Assembly (NCBI GenBank): GCA_001774995.1
Contig: MFBO01000011.1
Span: 4,029 to 15,120, forward strand
DNA: 11,092 nucleotides
Direction: 5' to 3'
Origin: Candidatus Curtissbacteria bacterium RIFCSPLOWO2_01_FULL_38_11b
Lineage (GTDB): Bacteria; Patescibacteriota; Microgenomatia; Curtissbacterales; GWA2-41-24
Under the pieces are notes generated by a model. The model saw only the letters and a program-made list of their open reading frames with translations, was not told where the DNA came from and ran no database searches. Every line of letters starts with the position of its first letter. Positions within the stretch are counted from its first letter, which is position 1. This document shows, one piece after another, positions 7,243 to 11,092 of the stretch. Made by a program: the position numbers and the translations under genes.

Positions 7243-7809
7243 ATAGCCTGCAAAATTCCAGAAAAGAGAAATTGCAGTTGCCAGAACTTTTGCCAAGTTT
7301 GCCCAAAGCTTATCTGATTCCACAACAATAGGACTTATATAAGTGGTCAGTACGTAAACTATGCCGCTGTTTATGGAAAGCCCGATTAAGGTTACTGCTA
7401 CAAATAATGCAAAATTTGCCTGTTTTCTTCCTGGAAATACCCATTCCTTGTTCCAGAAATAGCTATTAACTAAAGCTATCGAAAATGATGTTGTATTAAT
7501 CGGAATTATACCTACCCCTTTCGAAACTCCCGTTAAAGCAATTAAAAAGTTAAGTATTCCAAAATCGATTGCGGTGTTTAAGAAACCAACAGCCGCGAAT
7601 TTCCCAAACTGCCAAAGAAGTGAGATTTTTTTACCAATTAGGCTCGCAACAAACAATCCAGATATTCCCAGAATAGGGATTATTAAAAATAACAATAGGG
7701 GAGAAAAGGGAAGTTTGCCCAAAAGGCCTGTATTAATCAGTGTCGGAATCAAAAACAGGGCAACTAAAATCGTTGCCGCCACAGAAAGCTGTAAATCTCT
7801 CTTTTGCAC
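7219..7809 (-). CDS. GtrA-like family membrane protein
   Basis: GtrA proteins are small multi-pass membrane proteins linked to moving or flipping undecaprenyl-phosphate sugars for surface polysaccharide glycosylation; the family role is broad and the substrate here is unknown. The GtrA domain covers about residues 66-196: FGKFAAVGFLNTAIDFGILN (68-87), NSYFWNKEWVF (115-125), a further hydrophobic pass at 132-156 and the terminal LFWNFAGYKLIVFKR (182-196). Two additional hydrophobic segments (about 9-30 and 37-59) precede the domain, so the protein is longer than the usual 120-150 residues. No glycosyltransferase gene is adjacent. The start is GTG at 7809. The last eight codons and the stop lie inside the second copy of the structured repeat, so the C-terminal residues are partly written by that element. 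It follows the peptidase cassette by 78 nt and may be separately transcribed. Confidence 0.85.
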   Translation of the reverse strand: MQKRDLQLSVAATILVALFLIPTLINTGLLGKLPFSPLLLFLIIPILGISGLFVASLIGKKISLLWQFGKFAAVGFLNTAIDFGILNFLIALTGVSKGVGIIPINTTSFSIALVNSYFWNKEWVFPGRKQANFALFVAVTLIGLSINSGIVYVLTTYISPIVVESDKLWANLAKVLATAISLFWNFAGYKLIVFKR

Positions 7810-7818
7810 TTATAATTA

Positions 7819-7847
7819 ATATTAAAGCCAACTGCAGCTAATTACAA
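7819..7847 (-). promoter_or_regulatory. Possible promoter of the GtrA-family gene
   Basis: Read on the - strand, TTGTAA (7847-7842) and TAATAT (7824-7819) are separated by exactly 17 nt. Both boxes match the consensus only in part. The transcript would start within a few bases of the GTG at 7809, the same near-leaderless layout seen at the other promoters here. The rest of the 78-nt gap shows no terminator. Confidence 0.3.
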
Positions 7848-7887
7848 ATAGTATTTAACAATAGAGGAAGTAATAAAGTTGACGAAT

Positions 7888-8580
7888 CTAGCAGTCTTTA
7901 CCTAACTGGGGGGACTCTGGAGAATCAGAACTCTGCTCGCAGGCAGGATCGGCTTGATTTGGTTCAAGAGTTGACCTATGGCTCCTGGTCGCAGGGTCGG
8001 ATTCATTTCCGTCAAGAATGATTCCACCCCAAAGCTCGTCAAGCCTTGCATTAGGATTATCATCATCGCTAACTTCTTTATTCAAATACCCATTTACGAT
8101 ATTAAAATCATCCTGCGTCACATGCCCGTTCAAGTTAATATCGTTCTGGGGACTTGCTGGTAAAAGACACAGAAATTCTCGCATTACATCGATGTCATTT
8201 TCTGTAATTCTGAATTTACCATCCTCGCCTCTTTGCCCGTCTCTATCAAGTCCAGGTAGCCAATCTATTCCTTTTTGTCTGCGGGCATCAAAAAGATTAA
8301 AAACACCGTCGCCATTTTTGTCCACCAATTCAACATTAACAAACGGTACGTTGTGAGGTTCAAAAACAGAAGTAGGAGTTGGACCTACAGTTGCAGTTGG
8401 TGTTGGAGAACTTTCTCGGCTGTCACAAGCAGCAACTGCAAGTAGAACAGTAGCAAAAACAGATCCACCTACAAGAGCTATTAAACCCCACCTTTTTCTG
8501 ATTAGCAAACTTTCTTTCTTAGAGCTTACCTCACCAAGATCTTCAATTTGTCTAATTGTATGTTCGTGTTCTCTATCCAT
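7888..8580 (-). CDS. Putative lipoprotein with three dockerin-like calcium loops
   Basis: No known family is recognised over the whole length (230 residues from ATG 8580). Residues 1-30 are charged (DREHEHTIRQIEDL), followed by RKRW and a hydrophobic segment ending in the lipobox-like VAAC with Cys52. Next comes a Pro/Thr linker (SSPTPTATVGPTPTS) and three EF-hand/dockerin-type loops: DKNGDGVFNLFD (87-98), an expanded DRDGQRGEDGKFRITEND (112-129) and DINLNGHVTQDD (147-158). The tail after about 170 is polar and Ser/Pro-rich and ends in Cys230. ATG 8580 is chosen because GGTGA stands 5 nt before it and overlaps the stop of the peptidase gene; frames also open at TTG 8601. A TTG at 8508 would give a classic short lipoprotein signal (MLIRKRWGL...). 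It is the last gene of the cassette and should sit on the outer face of the membrane. Confidence 0.72.
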   Translation of the reverse strand: MDREHEHTIRQIEDLGEVSSKKESLLIRKRWGLIALVGGSVFATVLLAVAACDSRESSPTPTATVGPTPTSVFEPHNVPFVNVELVDKNGDGVFNLFDARRQKGIDWLPGLDRDGQRGEDGKFRITENDIDVMREFLCLLPASPQNDINLNGHVTQDDFNIVNGYLNKEVSDDDNPNARLDELWGGIILDGNESDPATRSHRSTLEPNQADPACEQSSDSPESPQLGKDC

Positions 8581-8585
8581 AAACT

Positions 8586-8590
8586 TCACC
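8586..8590 (-). promoter_or_regulatory. Ribosome binding site deciding the start of the downstream lipoprotein
   Basis: GGTGA on the - strand lies 5 nt before ATG 8580 and includes the TGA stop of the S8 peptidase gene. It favours ATG 8580 over the in-frame TTG at 8601 and implies coupling of the two genes. It is one of few plausible ribosome sites in the window. Confidence 0.5.
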
Positions 8591-10346
8591 ACGCTGGGCA
8601 AAAAAGCCCATCCCTTTGAAGAATAGCATATACGTCTCCGAGATCTATTCTGCCGTCCGTTCCAACAGGTGCGATATCATATAGAATGTTGTATGTACTA
8701 GGTTGGTTAAAGCGAAAGGCAACGGATTGGGCATCCAAAGTATTAATTTTAAGGTCATTGTTAAAATCATATTTATGACAATTGCGCCACCAAAGCGTTG
8801 CCCACGCGTCAACCCGGCCATAACCTTGGTGATTCATATTTTTGCATTTCAAGTCTTCTCTGGTGATTTCCGTACTCTTTGGCAAAAAGCTAACTGTTCT
8901 ACAAAGTGCAGCTACTCCCGATATATAAGCTGCAGCCTGGGAAGTCCAACAACCTGACGAAGTATGTACCCCATTACCATCTGCATCAATTGCAGCTGCA
9001 GACAAACTTATTATTTCAGAACCAGGCGCTAAGATATCCGCATCGCTTTTACCACTTGATAGATTGCAAATAGCGTCTTGTGCATTTGTTGCGCCTACAC
9101 AAATTACATTTTGATGTCTTGCAGGATATTCACAGTCGCCCCGACCATCATTTCCGGCAGAGGCAACCAGAACTATACCGAGTTTTTCTCTTGCGTATTG
9201 CAAATGGAAATTTGTCAAAAAGCTATTGCTGTCGGTGTAACCGTAGCCAAAAGACATGTTTATTACTTTAATATCTAAATCTCCCCGATTAACCTCTCCT
9301 ATAATCCATTCAAAGGCTTTTCCAATCGCAGAATCAGAAACGGAAGCTCCAGCCTTTATCGGTATCAATTCTACATTTTGGGCCAGGCCTGCAATGCCTT
9401 TATCATTATTTGCTGTCGCCGCAATTATGCCACTCATAAGTGTTCCGTGGCCTTCCGTATCGTCAACATTTGAATAATCCGGATCTTGAGGAGAATCAAT
9501 GAGAATGTTCCTACGAGTACTGGATAAATTTTTTTGAATGTCGGGATGGTTGACATCAAGCCCGGTGTCAATTACAGCAACCTGAACTGGATTAGTTGCA
9601 CTGCCTTTTGTTTCCGTATACCATGTCTCCTCAATTCTAATTTGTCTATGACCCCACTGGTTTTGCCAATAAGGGTCATTGGTCATCAATTCACCAACGT
9701 GATTTTTGTAAGCTTTTTCAACATCGGACTCATTATTAAGCTGTTTTTGCAAAGCTTCAATGTTATTCGTATTTATTTTAATTTTATCAGTGTTTACCAA
9801 ATTGAAACTCTCCTTGGCGTTAGCATTAAATTTTGTAAAAATCGGACTTTTTTGTTGACTGACAACTCCTATTTTAAATTTAACAAGCAGCTCATCTGCG
9901 ACATACCCAAATGTTAACTCGGATGGATCATCCAATCCAAAAGCTGGTGCTTGTACTCCCTGTCCGACGTAAGTTTGTATAATATCCGCATCAGCTTGGG
10001 AAAGCACCCCGTCATTGTTCACATCAAGCCGTGGTTTATATGAATACTTACCCTCATCAGGACTCTCCAGACCTGCGTTAAACCTTACTAAATAAACATC
10101 CATGCTATCAATTTTTTTATCCCCATTAACATCAACACAAACAGGGCAGTTGACAGTTTGAGGAGGTGCCAGTAGCCTGGCGTCAACTAGATTAATAATG
10201 CCATCACCATTTTGATCAGTTATGGCCTGGGAAGTTGTAGCTTCTAAAGGTTTAGTTTTCTCCGTTAGCACGAAAAACAATGTTGTAATAGCCAGCCCAA
10301 ATGTTAGAAGGTATCTTATTCTGAGCGAGAAAATCCTAGCATACAT
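8586..10346 (-). CDS. S8 (subtilisin-like) serine peptidase with dockerin-like loops at both ends
   Basis: This is a secreted or surface subtilase of 586 residues. Order of parts: hydrophobic signal or anchor (about 11-28); three dockerin-type loops, DQNGDGIINLVD (44-55), DVNGDKKIDSMD (72-83) and DVNNDGVLSQAD (108-119), with a CPVC pair (67-70) between the first two; a fervidolysin-like propeptide region (about 148-220, ELLVKFKIG); the catalytic domain (about 225-485); and two more loops at 527-538 (DFNNDLKINTLD) and 562-571. Catalytic residues are Asp260 (VAVIDTG), His300 (EGHGT), the oxyanion Asn399 (SAGND) and Ser469. The serine block reads GCWTSQAAAYISGVAAL rather than GTSMAAPHVAGVAAL, but the Ser is kept. 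Paired cysteines (405/416, 466/482) could form disulfides. The ATG overlaps the stop of the upstream lipoprotein (TAATG). The substrate is unknown. Confidence 0.92.
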   Translation of the reverse strand: MYARIFSLRIRYLLTFGLAITTLFFVLTEKTKPLEATTSQAITDQNGDGIINLVDARLLAPPQTVNCPVCVDVNGDKKIDSMDVYLVRFNAGLESPDEGKYSYKPRLDVNNDGVLSQADADIIQTYVGQGVQAPAFGLDDPSELTFGYVADELLVKFKIGVVSQQKSPIFTKFNANAKESFNLVNTDKIKINTNNIEALQKQLNNESDVEKAYKNHVGELMTNDPYWQNQWGHRQIRIEETWYTETKGSATNPVQVAVIDTGLDVNHPDIQKNLSSTRRNILIDSPQDPDYSNVDDTEGHGTLMSGIIAATANNDKGIAGLAQNVELIPIKAGASVSDSAIGKAFEWIIGEVNRGDLDIKVINMSFGYGYTDSNSFLTNFHLQYAREKLGIVLVASAGNDGRGDCEYPARHQNVICVGATNAQDAICNLSSGKSDADILAPGSEIISLSAAAIDADGNGVHTSSGCWTSQAAAYISGVAALCRTVSFLPKSTEITREDLKCKNMNHQGYGRVDAWATLWWRNCHKYDFNNDLKINTLDAQSVAFRFNQPSTYNILYDIAPVGTDGRIDLGDVYAILQRDGLFCPAW

Positions 10347-11092
10347 TATTCTATAGTCCCAGTTGATATCCTACCAACAAGCGAAACACTTTCTTCTTGT
10401 AAGAGCTCTTCAATTAACTCACCGAGAGTTTTTTTCTCTAGAACTTCTTCAGGTATGGTGATATATGCATTAGTTACTGTTCCACTAGGCAAAGGTAGAT
10501 TATATTTCTTAGAAAGTCTTTTAATTTCTTCGCTATTCGTACCAGGTTTTATTTGGACTTCAAGTCGATTTGAAACCCAACCATAATAAACTTCACTAAG
10601 TTTAAGACCGCCTTCTTCGGACGGCACGATTCTGCCAATTTCTGCTTTTACCGCCTCGACATCTTTGTCGTCAATTTTGCCAAACGGCTCGGCGGGATCA
10701 AATCTTGGGTGGAAAGGAAGTTCTTGATCATCAATTCTTCTTTGAATTAAGTTAACATCCATTTGGGTAATTTCGCCTGAGGCGTTAATATCAAGACATG
10801 CCAGACATTCCTGGCCTTTTCGTTGTAACCGCAAGTCAATAATATTAATTATCCCATCCTTAATTATCCCATCCCCATTCTCATCAACCTCATTGAACCT
10901 AACCAGAGGACCTTCTACAGGCGTTGAAACTGGTTCTTCTATTGAAGTTGGTGGGGTATAGATTGGTTCTTCAATTGGTGTTTGAGAACCTCTCTTTTCA
11001 CCACATGCAGTCAAAATGATTCCTGCAATAATAGGCCCAGCCAGCGCTAAATGAAACACCAAGTTTTTATTTGGTAGTTTTTTTTCTGGGTT
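10346..11092 (-). CDS. Lipoprotein with dockerin-like loops and a stand-alone subtilase-propeptide-like domain (5' end outside window)
   Basis: Numbered from an in-frame TTG at 11062, this is 238 residues, but the frame stays open to the window edge (reading NPEKKLPNKN before that TTG), so the true start is probably upstream. A hydrophobic segment ends in the lipobox LTAC with Cys20, followed by a Pro/Thr/Glu linker with IEEP repeated (30-50). Three dockerin-type loops follow: an expanded one from Asp60 to Asp76, DINASGEITQMD (91-102), and a degenerate one at 122-134, with a CLAC pair (86-89). The C-terminal 160-230 (RLEVQIKPGT, EEIKRLSKKYNL, LGELIEELLQEESV) resembles the fervidolysin-type propeptide that precedes subtilase domains, but no peptidase domain follows. 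The layout copies the N-terminal half of the next gene's product, with which it overlaps by one base. A role as inhibitor, folding helper or anchor of that peptidase is inferred. Confidence 0.75.
   Translation of the reverse strand, partial: NPEKKLPNKNLVFHLALAGPIIAGIILTACGEKRGSQTPIEEPIYTPPTSIEEPVSTPVEGPLVRFNEVDENGDGIIKDGIINIIDLRLQRKGQECLACLDINASGEITQMDVNLIQRRIDDQELPFHPRFDPAEPFGKIDDKDVEAVKAEIGRIVPSEEGGLKLSEVYYGWVSNRLEVQIKPGTNSEEIKRLSKKYNLPLPSGTVTNAYITIPEEVLEKKTLGELIEELLQEESVSLVGRISTGTIE
10845..10874 (-). repeat. Perfect 15-nt tandem duplication inside a calcium-loop coding region
   Basis: TTAATTATCCCATCC occurs twice without a gap (10845-10859 and 10860-10874, + strand reading). In the lipoprotein it adds five residues, so the loop reads DENGDGIIKDGIINIID where the peptidase paralogue has DQNGDGIINLVD. 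The frame is kept. Confidence 0.9.

Noticed and set aside
8018-8356. Plus-strand open frame as a gene
   Set aside because: It lies wholly opposite the lipoprotein's conserved loop-coding region and its translation shows no domain or signal; it is a shadow of the real gene.
8586-10346. S8 peptidase as a dead enzyme or pseudogene
   Set aside because: The odd serine block first suggested decay, but Asp, His, Asn and Ser are all kept in good context and the frame is intact.
7888-11092. Cellulosome-type system
   Set aside because: Dockerin-like loops are present, but no cohesin, carbohydrate-binding module or glycoside hydrolase is in the window, and the only enzyme is a protease.
1-11092. UGA recoded as glycine
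   Set aside because: Several genes end at TGA exactly where the family C-terminus is expected (purB, purP, S8 peptidase), and no in-frame TGA is needed to complete any gene.

Overview
The window is AT-rich bacterial DNA and fits a member of the Candidate Phyla Radiation (Patescibacteria), possibly the Microgenomates; this assignment is inferred from gene content and style, not from a marker gene. The purine cluster pairs an archaeal-type PurP with a bacterial single-chain GuaA, the operons are tightly packed, Shine-Dalgarno sites are weak or absent, and the surface proteins carry dockerin-like calcium loops. TGA is a normal stop codon here (purP, purB, the S8 peptidase gene and others end in it), which argues against the lineages that recode UGA as glycine.

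Positions 1-5885 (+ strand) hold a purine nucleotide block: the 3' part of purP, then purB, purE, purC and guaA, followed after an AT-rich gap by a RdgB/HAM1-type ITP/XTP pyrophosphatase. PurE makes CAIR, PurC makes SAICAR, PurB releases AICAR (and also AMP from adenylosuccinate), PurP formylates AICAR using formate, and GuaA aminates XMP to GMP. The last enzyme would clear deaminated purine triphosphates. PurK, an IMP cyclohydrolase and GuaB are not in the window.

Positions 5924-7075 (+) encode a secreted/membrane protein with a bactofilin-like repeat region and several C-terminal membrane segments. It converges on a GtrA-family membrane protein (7219-7809, - strand). Between them, and running into the end of the GtrA gene, lie two copies of a roughly 58-nt element, each made of two hairpins whose stems differ by compensatory changes.

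Positions 7888-11092 (- strand) form a compact three-gene unit and are the most interesting part. In order of transcription they are a lipoprotein with three dockerin-like loops and a domain resembling a subtilase propeptide, an S8 (subtilisin-like) peptidase with three N-terminal and two C-terminal dockerin-like loops, and a second lipoprotein with three dockerin-like loops. The first lipoprotein looks like a copy of the peptidase's N-terminal half without the catalytic domain. This suggests a cell-surface protease with a membrane-anchored partner that acts as inhibitor, chaperone or docking protein; that function is inference.
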